A stretch of DNA of 64,000 nucleotides, taken from NCBI GenBank assembly GCA_946811695.1, contig OX328123.1:33015373-33079372 (forward strand). Direction: 5' to 3'. The position numbers were made by a program, and so were the translations under genes. The notes under the pieces were generated by a model. The model was given only the letters and a program-made list of their open reading frames with translations, had not been told where the DNA came from and ran no database searches. The stretch is from Gonocerus acuteangulatus. Its lineage: Eukaryota > Arthropoda > Insecta > Hemiptera > Coreidae. Of this stretch, positions 1 to 11,209 are shown one piece after another (the stretch's first letter is position 1; every line of letters begins with the position of its first letter).

Positions 1-180
1 TGTTCATTAAGCCAGTTTGTTATTTATAGTAAGATAATCCACATGATATGAGTGAACACCACTTCCCCTATCAGTTCAATGTGAACATGTAGTTAGGAAT
101 CGGTAGGCAGTATTGACACAGCCCATTTTCTAACCTGGACGCTTAAATTCAAGTGTGTTTTATTCCTTCTTCAGAACGAT

Positions 181-375
181 ATAAGTATGACACTTCTCGA
201 AGCAATGCCACGTAGAGAAGGTCTATGGATGCAAATGGACAGGGGTCCAGCTCACTATGGACGAGTTATAACGAACTGGCTCAATGAACACTATCCAGGA
301 ATATGTAGTGGGAGATTTGGTCCTGTGCGTTGGCCGGCCAATACCTAGATCTGATGTCGCTTAATTTTTAGACGT
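181..375 (+). pseudogene. DDE transposase relic
   Basis: Reading forward from about 199, the frame gives LLEAMPRREGLWMQMDRGPA, then HYGRVITNWLNEHYPG and RFGPVRWPA. This is the 'QDGAPAH...FPG...GPxxWPxRSPDL' block around the second catalytic Asp of mariner-related insect DDE transposases. The usual Gln-Asp-Gly is Met-Asp-Arg here, a stop follows WPANT, and the SPDLxxLDFF equivalent (DLMSLNF) is only readable in another frame, so the copy is dead. A possible decayed C-terminal part lies at 541-600. Bases 1-180 and 376-804 show no other feature I recognise. Confidence 0.65.
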
Positions 376-1260
376 GGGATTGCCTAAAGTCGCAAGTGCA
401 CAAAGTTCCCATTTAGGACATAAACATTAGACTTAAAGCAAATTGAATGCTGATTTAAAAAATGTAATGGAACATAGAAAAAAATGATTACAAGCAGAGA
501 AAAGTGGAGTTGTACTAAAAATAAAACGTTTTTTTCCCTACAGAACCTTTGGAAAGCCATACGTCTGGAACGGAGTGAACTAGAAATGTGTAGTTGGTGG
601 TGTTCAACAATATTTGTATGTCCCTTGGAGTATTATCATTAACTTGCGATACGCCCTGTATGTGTAAATAAGAAATAATGCATTCTGTTCTTTTTATATA
701 CCTGGTAAACTAAAATTGTTTGTTTTGAACGACCCATATCAACATAATTTTAAATCTTAATTCAATGTTGTCTTTATGCTGATCTTTTTTTTTTATTTTA
801 TCTAGGTGCATGGTAGTGCGCCAGGCCAAGTTCCGGCCTCTCATAACTTTCAACCAGGTGAAGATAAAGTTATGAAATTTTACACAGGTATTATACTACT
901 ACATATGAGTAAAACTGAAAATTTTCATAATTCTACATCGAATAGTTTTAGAGATATAAGCGATCGAAAATCGTGATTTATAGGACTCACTGACTCATAA
1001 AAATTATTAGCCACTTCCCAAGATGCCAGAGACTTGAAATTTTGCAGGATGATAGATATAAGGGTTTTATTAAAGGAAAAAATCGAAAAATCCTGAAAAG
1101 TTGTGTTTGACAACGCTTCCGGGGCGGGGGGGGGGGGCAGTTTTGTACTTCCTCCGAAAACTCATCATTCCGTCCGAAACCCATGATGTGGGGTATCAAA
1201 TAAATTGTCTCGATATGAAGAACCTATATTTCAAGTTTTAAGAAACATTTAGACACATAT

Positions 1261-1870
1261 AGGCTTGGTCAAAATCTTATACTAGCTGTCTGTATGTTTG
1301 TTTCTTATACAAATCCAAACCATTTGACCGATTTTGACCAAACTTGGGACACAGGTGGGTCTTGATACGGGGAGAATCTTAGGCTAGGTTAAATTGTCTA
1401 TCAGCTGTCTGTCTGTCTGTTTGTTCCTTATACAAATACATACCGTTTGGTCGATTTTGACAAAACTTGGCTAACAGGTAGGTCTTGATCCGGGAAGTGG
1501 CATAGACTAGGTCAAAATCATCAATCAGCTGTCTGTCTGCCAGTTTCTTCATTATACCAATACACACTGTTTGACCGATTTTGACAAAACTTGACACTCA
1601 GGTCAGTCTTGATCCGGGGAGTGTCATAGGCTAGTTCAAAATAGTCTATCAGCTGTCTGACTGCATGTTTGTTCCTTACACAAATTCACACGATTTGACC
1701 GATTTTGACCAAACATGGTACACAGGTAGGTCTTGGTGCGGGGAATGCACCAGGCTAGGTCAAAAAGGTCTTTCAGCTGTCTGTCTGCATGTTTGTTCCT
1801 TATACAAATCCACACCGTTTGGCCTATTTTCACCAAACTTCGCACACAGGTAGTTCTTGATAGAGGAGTG
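1261..1870 (+). repeat. Tandem array, about 120-bp unit, five copies
   Basis: Units begin with (t/c)agctgtctg at about 1283, 1403, 1526, 1650 and 1776, and each carries 'accgtttgaccgattttgac' and 'aacttggnacacaggtaggt' variants. The matching place in the other R1 copy (41360-41590) has only two to three units, so copy number differs between paralogous repeats. Short ORFs in both strands here are by-products of the repeat. Confidence 0.85.
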
Positions 1871-2629
1871 TCATATTATCTATGATGTTTTGTACTTATT
1901 GTTCCATCGGAAAGCCATCATTCCTTCTGAAACCCATCATGTAGGGTATCAAATGAATCGTCTTGGCAAGGAGAACCTATATTTGATGTTTTAAAAAACA
2001 TTTTGATGCATCCTAACAACAACAGGTTTGATTTTTTCCTTAAATGTTGTAAATAAAGTCGAAGGGGTTAACTGCATAACATACTTGAAAGTAGATACTA
2101 AGTTTTTCTAAGTCGAATCATCTAAATTACAAAGTTTAGGATCACAAACCCAAAACGTATCGTCTTTGTTCTTATCTTTTTCTTGAAGGCCTTCTACACT
2201 TTCCCTATTGTGATCTTTATGCTCGGAATATGGTTCCTGTTTTTTGCAGTGTAATAGTTTAGTTAAGAGAGCAATCGATTTGTCCTCTAGAGTACTGTCA
2301 TCTGGAAGTTTCTAACTTTGCTAGTCTATTGATTAGATGTAGAAAGGTATGCTACTTATTGGTATCAAATATCAAGCAGTAAGGAGAACATTATCCAGAA
2401 GTACAAAAGCCAGTAGGTATGGGGCAACTAAATTTTAATTAATACTTAGAAAAAAGTAATGAGATCCCCAAAAAAACATAAATTTGAAATAGAGGCCAAG
2501 TTCCCCCCCCCCCAAAAAATATTTGCCAATACAAGAGATGATATAAGAAAGAAATGTCCAAGTTCATTACTTAGAAGACCTATTAGTTACATACTAAGAA
2601 CAGTAAAGGCACTTCAACTGACCTTTAAA

Positions 2630-3946
2630 AGTCCGACTCGCAGGAACTGCATCATCTTAGCGCGGTTCTGTTCTTATCCCTAGTCTAATTTGGAAAGATT
2701 AAAATAGAATCAGTTATTATTTTGGTTCCACCAGTCTTGAAAGGTCTTGATTTATGATCTTACCTGTATGGGTCGGCCAACCCATAAGTCGGCCAGAAAA
2801 GCCTCCGCTCAGAGGCACTTGAAAAGCCTTGGGATCTCTCTCTTTGAACGCTATATTTTTAACAATAAATTGATCTTCTTATTTTACTTAATCTGTTTTA
2901 TTGTCAAATACATTATCCAACTGTAAGCAATTAAAAAATAACAAGGAATAAAACAGACAAAAAGAACCGTTCGAATAAACGAAATCAATTACTTTAAAGT
3001 TTTAAGCACTTATTTCTCCGATTGACATCGCCTAATTAAAACTTTTTTCAGAACCTTTTTTGTAGAGCATTTAGTAAGCTTTCTAATGGTAATCTTCCGT
3101 TTACCAAGATTCTCAACCTTTTTCGAGATATTAAGGAAAGTATACAAAGATACCAAAAATTTTCATGTCTGTTAATAAAATATTTTATTCTAACCCTTCC
3201 TTAACTCCAAACGTAACAAAAATTTCAACATATTAGTTTTAATGAATGTAGAACATGCAGAAAATGTTTCAACTGAATCCCATAATTCTAAGTACCAAAA
3301 TCAAAGACAAAAAGAAAAGTTCGAATAATCGAAATCAATTACTTTAAAGTTTTAAGCACTTATTTCTCCGAATGACATCGCCTAATCAAAACTTTCATCA
3401 GAATCTTTTTTGTAGAGCATTTAGTAAGCTTTCTAATGGTAATCTTCCGTTTACCAAGATTCTCAACCTTTTTCGAGATATTAAGGAAAGTATACAAAGT
3501 TACCAAAAATTTTTATGTCTGTTAATAAAATATTTTATTCTAACCCTTCATTAACTCTAAACGTAACAAAAATTTTAACATATTAGTTTTAATGAAAGTA
3601 GAACATGCAGAAAATGTTTCAACTGAATCCCATGATTCTAAGTACCCAAACCAAAAACGGTATTCAAAAACTATTTTTCCAATTTTCTCGAAAACGGTTA
3701 AAGCTATCGCCTTAAAATCTAAAGCCTATAAAACGAGTACTTACAAGCTTATGAACTCAAAAACGTAAGCGTTAAGACTTTTTTTGCACGAATTTTGCCC
3801 CAAACGCCATCTTTCAGTGGGCGGATTCTGCTGGTTAACGAACTTGACCTTTCAAATTAGACGAAAGATTTTTGTACCAAATTTCATCAAAATCGGACCA
3901 TTACTCAAAAAATCGGAAATTACTCTCTGAGCTATGCCACAAACAA

Positions 3947-3997
<51 letters not shown>

Positions 3998-4141
3998 AAT
4001 TTGAACCAACTGTCATTTTCGGTCTCTAGGGGTTCTGAAACGCAAAATTAAAATTTTCTAGTCGGCACTTCCGGATTGTTTCATGAGATCAACCTTATAA
4101 GCGGGGTTCCTCCCTATGACGGGAGGGAGGAACCACGCTAA
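2630..4141 (+). mobile_element. Helentron-like element family A, copy A1
   Basis: It starts AGTCCGACTCGCAGGAACTG and ends with the hairpin GGTTCCTCCCT/GGGAGGAACC followed by CTAA. The 5' subterminal TAGCGCGGTTC (2658-2668) is the inverse of the 3' GAACC(A/G)CGCTA (4130-4140). A (TA)n tract sits at about 3954-3993. A tandem duplication of about 350 bp (2950-3296 and 3300-3640) is internal. It has no coding capacity. The host sequence without it is seen at 42455-42480, so the insertion is in an A-run with no target duplication, as expected for Helitron/Helentron rolling-circle elements. Confidence 0.7.
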
Positions 4142-4507
4142 AACAACAATAAAAATACTTATATCCAGTTACTAAAACATCACTTTCCTCAACCAGGTAT
4201 ATTCTTAAACTTGGCAATGTTTAGTTTTCCCTCTAAAAATAACTTTGGCACAAATAAAACATAGTCAAGTTTAAGAATATACCTGGTTGAGGAAAGTTAT
4301 ATTTTATTAACTTGATATAAGTATTTTTATTGTTGTTTTTCAAGGTCAGTTGAAGTGTCTTTACTGTTCTTAGTATGTAACTAATAGGTTTTCTAAGTAA
4401 TGAACTTGGATGTTTCTTTCTTTTATAATCTCTTGTATTGGCAAATATTTTGGGGGGCGGGGAACTTGGCCTCTATTTCACATTTATGTTTTTTGGGGGA
4501 TTTTACA

Positions 4508-4785
4508 TTTCTGCAAGAAGGTTTTTATTTTAAATATGTTCTTTTACTATGTAATAGGTACTTATCAATTACAAAAATCATTTTATCAGTTTCTATGTTT
4601 TTAGTAAGTTGTAGGGTAATAAAGACAACAAATAAACAAAAAAAAAACAAAAAAAAAAAAAACAACAACGCAGAAATTCAAAGTTCTTCACATTTCTATA
4701 ATCTAATTTTCATAACTCCAAACATTATAATCATCACAATCATTGTTATAAACCGTTTAGATAATACGAAGAAAAAAAATATCAC
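4508..4785 (-). other. HR96-like intron sequence, nothing else recognised
   Basis: A-rich sequence directly 3' (on the minus strand) of the HR96-like exon donor. I see no further receptor exon here or further left in the window; the sequence runs into repeat R1. Confidence 0.5.
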
Positions 4786-4926
4786 CTTGTCTTTCAATGC
4801 ATTTCTCCTGAAAAACGCTTTGCAAGATTCGCAAGTAACAGCATTAAAATTATATCCTAAAGCTTGATCGCCGCAAACAGAACACTTTCTTATTTCTCGT
4901 TTGGTTTCATTCTCATCTCCAGTCAT
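4786..4926 (-). CDS. Hr96: HR96-like (NR1J) nuclear receptor, first coding exon
   Basis: This exon encodes the first zinc finger of a nuclear hormone receptor DNA-binding domain. The protein starts [14 protein letters not shown], then [17 protein letters not shown] and [16 protein letters not shown]: Cys-x2-Cys, 13 residues, Cys-x2-Cys. The P-box ESCKA and the [19 protein letters not shown] context are those of the HR96/DAF-12 subfamily, ligand-responsive nuclear transcription factors that in flies act in lipid and xenobiotic responses. The exon ends in AAG|GTGAT (donor at 4784-4785, phase 0). A CAG acceptor lies at 4948-4950, so the exon probably spans 4947-4786 with a 21-base 5'UTR part before the ATG. 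The second zinc finger and the ligand domain are not in the window and must lie to the left, more than 4.7 kb away. A paralogue or a truncated copy cannot be excluded, but exon borders and codons are intact. Confidence 0.85.
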
Positions 4927-4947
4927 AATGTGCTTATAATAAAACAG

Positions 4948-6119
4948 CTGAAATGAAAATTACAGTTGCATCAGAAGACATAAGAAGAAACAGAAAAGGT
5001 GTCAATATTCTAACTTTAAATTGAAAAAAAGTCACTTGAAACCTCTTGCCATTCCTCACTGATAAGAATACATCAGATAAAGATAATGTTAGCAATCTGT
5101 TTTTTAATGTCAAATAAAAATAATTTAATTTGGCAATTATTTGCAAAATAATGTAATGCCTTTATGTAATAATACAGAATAAGATGAAATTAAAAACATT
5201 CATTATTCTATTGTAGGTAAATGTAATGTTTTAAACTTGAAACAATATCAAAACAGTGTCATTACAATTAGTTTATCATGATAGGAGAACCTACTTATAA
5301 TTAATACCTACGTCATTTATCCTTGGTAAAACAAAAACATATACAAGTCAGTGTATTTATTTCTTGAAATATAGAAGGGCAACAACAATAAAAATTAGCC
5401 AAATAACTAAACACTTTGGTTTAGGTGAAATGTCAACTTGATTGCTTATCAGTCAAGGTCGAGCAGCTGTCACTGTACAGTCATGGCTTATGAAAATGTA
5501 TACAACCATCGACAAGTTAATCAAAGCCATTACTAAATCAAACATAGCGACAATCGTAAATTATAAACGCTGATTAATTATTAAAAAAATAAGCAATATT
5601 TGTACTGATTCATTGATTAAGCTTTTACTATACTTTATGGGTTCATGAAAGATTTGGTTTGAAGTGGGGGGGGGCGTATGGTAAACTGCTTCTCCTAAAA
5701 GACAGATTTCCACATTGCGATAATGCAGTTCTGAATCGCAACAGAAGACGCTTCTTTCACATTCCTGGTTGGAACTACATCAGCACTAGCTTAAAGAAGA
5801 AATTTTCTTCTACAGATATTTGTTCTTAATGCAGAATGATTTTTAAGAGTGACCCAATGTTTCCCATGGTTTTGTTTATGATGTGCTCCTTGTTGCAGGT
5901 TTCTCTTGCTATGGTTAGGCTATATGATTAAGTTTAACTAGTCTTATCACATCTGAAAAGGCATTAATGGATGTAAAACGAATAGGGAAATTTTAATAAA
6001 ATTTCTTGACAGTACAAGTTGGGTTTTTTAATGATTGACTTGGTAGTAAGAACCGTAAAAAAAAAAAAAAAATAGTTTTACATTTTACTACTGCAATACT
6101 TATGATTAGTACTGTTCTT
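4948..6119. other. AT-rich sequence upstream of the HR96-like exon
   Basis: No exon, RNA gene or terminal-repeat element is recognised. By position it is the 5' intron or the upstream region of the HR96-like gene. A poly-A run (6058-6072) and a poly-G run (about 5665-5675) are present. Confidence 0.4.
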
Positions 6120-7157
6120 GGTCTTACCTGGTGGGTATAGAAAAAGGAAAACACGTTTTGGTAAAAATGCAGTTTCCAGCCCTCCAAACCGATTTCTTTC
6201 AAACTTTGCACAATAACGTATTTTGATGCACTAAACACGAATACGATAAAAAAAACAAAAAAACGTCGGATTTAACTAGGAAAGAAGTTATTAAGCACAT
6301 AAGTTCACTGTTGTGCAGGTTATGAGAGCTAATGTAAACAATTAAATTTGTGACGACTTTAAGGCATACATGACTTTAAGGCATAAATGACGACTTTAAG
6401 ACATGCTATGCGTTTCCGCTCGCTACGCTCGCTCAAAAAGGTAACAAAACCCCAGTCAATCCAACACGCTAAAATTAATAGAATGTAATATTAAGCACTA
6501 AAGTTAGGAAGGTTATAAAACTAGGCGTCATCAGCGTATTTGTAAACATGCGCACGCGCAGATACGTAACATTGGGAGACAGAGAACTCTCATTTGAAAT
6601 GTTCAGAAACTATTTATTCAAAGATATTGTTAATTTTAAGGGCATTCTCACCCGTCGTCACCTGTCGCTTAAGGGCATACGTGCTATGCGTTTCCGCTCG
6701 CTCCGCTCGCTCAAGAAAATAACAAAACCCCAGTCAATCCAACTCGCTCAAATTAATAGAATTCTATTAATTTTAGCGAGTTGGATTGACTGGGGTTTTG
6801 TTACCTTTGTGGAGATGTAATGATTGGACAAGCGACCACTGGTGGACCAATGAGAAGCATCCGGGCCAGCCAATAAGGAAGAACGCTTGGCCGAGCACTA
6901 CCGACTTTGACCGAGGCACTCCGACCTCGGCCTATGAATAGGGGCGTACCTGCTGCCCAGAATACTTCAAGTGCATTAATGCAGAATAAGGACACCTCCT
7001 CCCTCATCCTCCCTCTACCTGTGGCCCTTACGCCCGCCTGTGTCGTTCGAGGTCCTTAGTTTTTCTTTGCGTTTCTGCACGTTTTTCTTTCACTTTCGTT
7101 TTCATCATGCCTTCCTGCATGCTTTTTATTTCTCCTTTATCTAAAGTGGGGTTTAGG

Positions 7158-7188
<31 letters not shown>

Positions 7189-8165
7189 CCCAGAATTCAT
7201 TCGGATCCGGCTCTCCCTCCAGAACACACCAGCTCTCTCAGGACACTCCAGCTCTCTCAGGACCAGCCTCCAGCCATGCACTCAGGACCAAGGACCTAGC
7301 TACCTGCTCGAGCTCTCTCTCTCTGGACAAAGTACGAAGCTGCCGTCTCGATGTCCCCAGTGGTCAAGCCAGCCTCCAGTCATTACACTCCCGACTCCTA
7401 CTTCCCCCAACTCTAGTCAATACCTGGCTTATTTATTTACTTCCTTACCCCTCTCACTCCTGCTTCGAGGAACGGCTACGGCTCAGTACCGAACACCTTC
7501 TCCCCGACTCAGTGGAACAGCTAACGCCTAGTACCTAGTCGGTATCCCCCAGGTTCAAGGAAGCGCCCTTAACCGGGACACAGTACTTACCTGGCTACCT
7601 TCTCCCGACACATCCTTCCTACCCTTCCTAGCCTACCTTTAGTAGCGACACCCATCCGCTACACCTTCTTGAGCGAGCGGAAACGCATAGCATGTTTGCC
7701 CTTAAAATCGCCCTAGACATTCTTCTGCATTCCTAATCATTCGTCCTAGACATTCTTCTGCTATTATAAAGGCATTAGCTAATTATTAAGGGATTTCTGA
7801 TATATAATACTTTTCATGAACGAAACAAGAAATGTGAAGAGTGTTTCATTATTTAAAAAAATGATTGTAAATAAATAACTGCTGATGAATTTCGATAATT
7901 TATGGTAAATTTCAATTAAACTTCCTTATTACGAATTTTTCTATACCCGCGTATGCGTATGTTGACAAATTTAGTTGTTTACATTAGCTCTCATAACCTG
8001 CACAACAGTGAACTTAAGTGCTTAATAACTTCTTTCCTAGTTAAATCCGACGCTTTTTTTTATCGTATTCGTGTTTAGTGCATCAAAATACGTTATTGTG
8101 CAAAGTTTGAAAGAAATCGGTTTGGAGGGCTGGAAACTGCATTTTTACCCACGTTTTTATTCGAT
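6120..8165. mobile_element. TIR element of about 2 kb with a GC-rich interior
   Basis: Long imperfect inverted arms: about 6127-6358 (containing 'cctccaaaccgatttctttc' and 'gttgtgcaggttatgagagc') and about 7960-8160 (their reverse complements). A second layer of inverted sequence lies inside: 'gctatgcgtttccgctcgct' at about 6404 and 6687, and its inverse at about 7675-7700, plus a palindrome at 6715-6808 centred on GAATTC. Between about 6820 and 7660 the base composition changes to GC/CT-rich, with a 28-base poly-A run at about 7160. A 143-codon Ser/Pro-rich reading frame crosses that run and does not look like a conserved protein. Ends are not defined to the base. Confidence 0.6.
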
Positions 8166-8199
8166 ACTTCACTAAAATTAATTCTTGGCCTGAAAAAAA

Positions 8200-8200
<1 letters not shown>

Positions 8201-8251
<51 letters not shown>
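8201..8251. repeat. (TA)n microsatellite
   Basis: About 25 TA units just outside the right arm of the preceding TIR element. Confidence 0.95.
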
Positions 8252-8252
<1 letters not shown>

Positions 8253-8372
8253 TACAATAAGGTCGAGGGAAAAATAAAACATTGTAGTCGGTGCAAACAA
8301 ACATTTATTAAAATTAATAGCTTTTAATAATAATATTTTCCCAAAATGTTTACAATTGAATATTTACAATAT

Positions 8373-8644
8373 CATGGGCGTATATAAGGGGGGTCTGCAG
8401 CCCCCCCTCCCCCGCCGAAATTTTGATTTGATCGGTAAACATTTTATAAAACCCTTAAAAATAAATTAAATATGATCATTTAGTTCATAACAAATATTCT
8501 ATTTTGGGTGTAATAGCGTTTTAGTTGGCTAAAACTCTTCCAAGATCTAAATAGTTAGTATTCCATACATCGGAAATGGTCTCAGCACCCCCCCCCCGAA
8601 ATTTTCCCAGCCCCCTCCGAAATTATTTTCTATATACGCTCATG
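8373..8644 (+). mobile_element. hAT-type MITE family M, copy 1
   Basis: It starts CATGGGCGTATATAAGG and ends TATATACGCTCATG (inverted termini). The flanking 8-bp duplication TACAATAT is perfect (8365-8372 and 8645-8652). The interior has G-run and C-run blocks near each end and 'cccttaaaaataaattaaat' in the middle. It has no coding capacity. An 8-bp duplication with short TIRs indicates hAT-type mobilisation. Confidence 0.85.
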
Positions 8645-8748
8645 TACAATATTAACCATTGTATTCTATAAACAGAATTTGAGATAATTTGTTTGTTTGT
8701 GATATATTTATTTTGTCGGTTTATTTTTTGACCTGCTGTAGAAGAAAA

Positions 8749-9768
8749 AGTCCGTCACGCAGGAGCTGCATAACTAAGCACTTTCCTCAGAATTTGGGTA
8801 GTGTAGACTGCTTTCCAGAACAATTTGCTTAAAATATCCTACATAAATAAAATAAAAACATGAATAGTTCCTTTTAAATTTGTAATGAGTAACTGATCAA
8901 TTATTAATTTGCTTCCAGAGTTATGTTTACACATGGTACCTACTACACTACGTAATAAATACAAAAAACCTCATATTTTGATCGAACGCAGGAACAGGAT
9001 ACAGTCACTCTAGTGGTAGAAAGCGCTCCTTGCGGCGGCTTTGTGAACCTACGTCTGACGGGCTTTTCTATTGAAATATATTACAAATTAAACCCCCGCT
9101 TTCCGATTGATCGATTCAGCTCATTTTTACAACACTTCTTTCTCATGAGGTACCCACGACGTATACCGCGTTTCGTTACATTACAGCAGAAATTACGACC
9201 GGCATGAGTATATTAGGAATTTTTATTACAACACATTTTTATTTTTTTACAACACATATTTACCTGTAGATTACCACTACGAATACCGAGTTTCGTCGAA
9301 ATATACCAAAAATCATGGCTGGTAGTGGCGAATTGGTATTGTGGGTCCGGAGTAACCCCCCCCCCCTCCTAATGAACCGATTTAGTTTATTTTTACAACA
9401 CGTATTTACCTGTGGATTACCACTACGAATACCGAGTTTCGTCGAAATATACCAAAAATCACGGCTGGTAGTGGCGAATTGGTATTGTGGGTCCGGAGTA
9501 AACCCCCCCTTCTAATGAACCGATTTAGTTCATTTTTATATCTCACTTTTCTCTCTATATTACCACTACGAATACCAAGTTTCGTTGAAATATAACAAAT
9601 ATTACGGCTGACATAGTCAAATTAGTGTTTTGGGTTCGGGGTAAACCCCCCCTTCCGGTGGACCGACTTTGGTGGTTAACGAACTCGTTCAATCGTTTGC
9701 TAATTGAATGCTATATACCAAGTTTCGTGACGAAAAAACAAAAACTCTGGCCGCTATCGTGTTAACAG

Positions 9769-9828
<60 letters not shown>

Positions 9829-9949
9829 TTTAACGGGGGTCATTTTCGGTGTCTACGAGGTAGGATCGATAAAGATTTGAAGAAATTTTTCAAAAATTCC
9901 GTCATGAGTCCAACCTCAATAGCTACTTTCCTTCGGAGGAAAGTGCTAA
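8749..9949 (+). mobile_element. Helentron-like element family B, copy B1
   Basis: It starts AGTCCGTCACGCAGGAGCTG, related to family A. The 5' subterminal GCACTTTCCTC (8778-8788) is the exact inverse of GAGGAAAGTGC (9936-9946), which forms the 3' hairpin with 'actttccttcg' and is followed directly by CTAA. Internal 'taccactacgaataccgagt' blocks are repeated in tandem at about 9265, 9420 and 9560. A (TA)n tract is at about 9773-9825. Non-coding. Confidence 0.7.
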
Positions 9950-10857
9950 CAGGGGAACTGAGCTAGTTGGTATGCAAAACCTTTTTAATGCAATTTCGTA
10001 CAGGTGAGGATTGAACCTAAGAGAACAAGTGAACTGACAGAAGGAAAGAGAGCAGAGTATTGTGTTTTGAACTTTAAAAGAATGAAATTCTGTGAGCAAA
10101 AATATTAATTGTATTTTTAACTATTAGAAAGGAAAGTATTACATTTCAACTTCATATGGCTTAATCAATTTTTTTTTATAGACAGGTGACAAAAACAAAT
10201 AAATAAATAACATATTGATAAATCTTTCAATGAATTTCAACACAGAGAACTGACGTAGGGATCTGTAGTTCAGGAACTAACTGGTTCAACTGAGTCTTCT
10301 GACCCCAAGTACTAGCTCGGACGACGGCAAGACAAATCCAACATTTCATACACAAAGTTACACCACAAGATATGCAAACTGGAGCCAGAAGATTTGATAC
10401 AGAAAAGAGTAATAAAAAAAAAAAGAGTAGGTGAACGGCCTTCAAGCAAAAGGAATAATAGAAGAGACGAAGTGACATTATGCCGCTTAAGAATTGGCCA
10501 TTCCCGACTGACACACTTATCTCATGACAAGACAGGACAGACCGACATGTACACAGTGTAACACACCGCTGACTATAAAGCACATACTGACTGACTGTTT
10601 ACAGCGACAAAACTATGACTTACCTTACAATATAACTGAATTACTCGGCGATAGAAGCAAAGATGTATATGGATAACATACTGTACTACCTCAACAAGTC
10701 CAACTTACTGAACAGATTATAACATAAATCTATATAAAAAATTAAAAAAAAAAAAAAGCATAAACTTTATATTCTATACTCTATATATATTTACATTAGT
10801 CATACGTGCTAGTCATTCAAGTGACAAGTACTCATTCACACGTAGTTCGTTCAGTAC
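9950..10857. other. No gene recognised
   Basis: AT-rich. A 118-codon minus-strand frame (10227-10583) is Cys- and Leu-rich but shows no motif I know and no convincing splice context, so I do not call it. Confidence 0.4.
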
Positions 10858-11112
10858 CATGGGCGTTTATAAGGGGGGCTGAGTCCCCCCCCCCCCCGAA
10901 AATTTGATTTGATAGTAAAAATGTGTAATAAAACCCTTAAAAATAAATTAAATAAGATCACTTAGTTCATAAAAAATATTTTATTTATATTGTAATAGGG
11001 TTTTAGTTGCCTAAAACTATTAAAAGTTGTAAATTGTTAGTATTCCATACCCCGGAAATGGTACCAGCCCCCCCCCCCCCCCCCCCGAAATTATTTGTTA
11101 TATTCGCCCATG
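10858..11112 (+). mobile_element. hAT-type MITE family M, copy 2
   Basis: It starts CATGGGCGTTTATAAGG and ends TATTCGCCCATG. The perfect 8-bp target duplication TTCAGTAC lies at 10850-10857 and 11113-11120. Long C-runs flank the interior. Confidence 0.88.
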
Positions 11113-11209
11113 TTCAGTACGCTCCGTCCAGTAAGTGACTTGTCACTAAACACTTGTGGGATGTTTACACGATGTGATAGAGGACAACTGCGTAGTACAA
11201 TGGTGATGG

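Larger units (their letters stand above)
805..4507 (+). repeat. Composite repeat R1, copy 1 (interrupted by a Helentron-like element)
   Basis: This stretch matches 40828-42945 in the same orientation, starting at 'gcgccaggccaagttccggcc' and ending at 'gttttttgggggat'. In order it has a conserved 5' block, an array of about 120-bp tandem repeats, a 550-bp single-copy block, and a palindromic 3' part whose arms are 2458-2630 plus 4142-4215 and 4263-4505. A 1.5-kb Helentron-like element (2630-4141) is inserted in the left palindrome arm; the second copy lacks it. I see no transposase in it. The family is unknown to me. Confidence 0.7.

Noticed and set aside
1261..1870. CRISPR-like array
   Set aside because: Units are about 120 bp and repeat throughout with no unique spacers, in a eukaryotic context; it is a minisatellite.
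7188..7210. Adjacent GAATTC and GGATCC after a poly-A run, like a cloning adaptor
   Set aside because: Two common hexamers; the neighbouring sequence continues naturally inside the TIR element and no other vector sequence is seen.
7107..7538. 143-codon Ser/Pro-rich reading frame
   Set aside because: It runs through a poly-A tract (poly-Lys) and a CT-rich transposon interior; composition alone explains it.
10227..10583. 118-codon minus-strand frame as a gene
   Set aside because: Biased Cys/Leu composition, no recognisable domain, no consistent splice signals.
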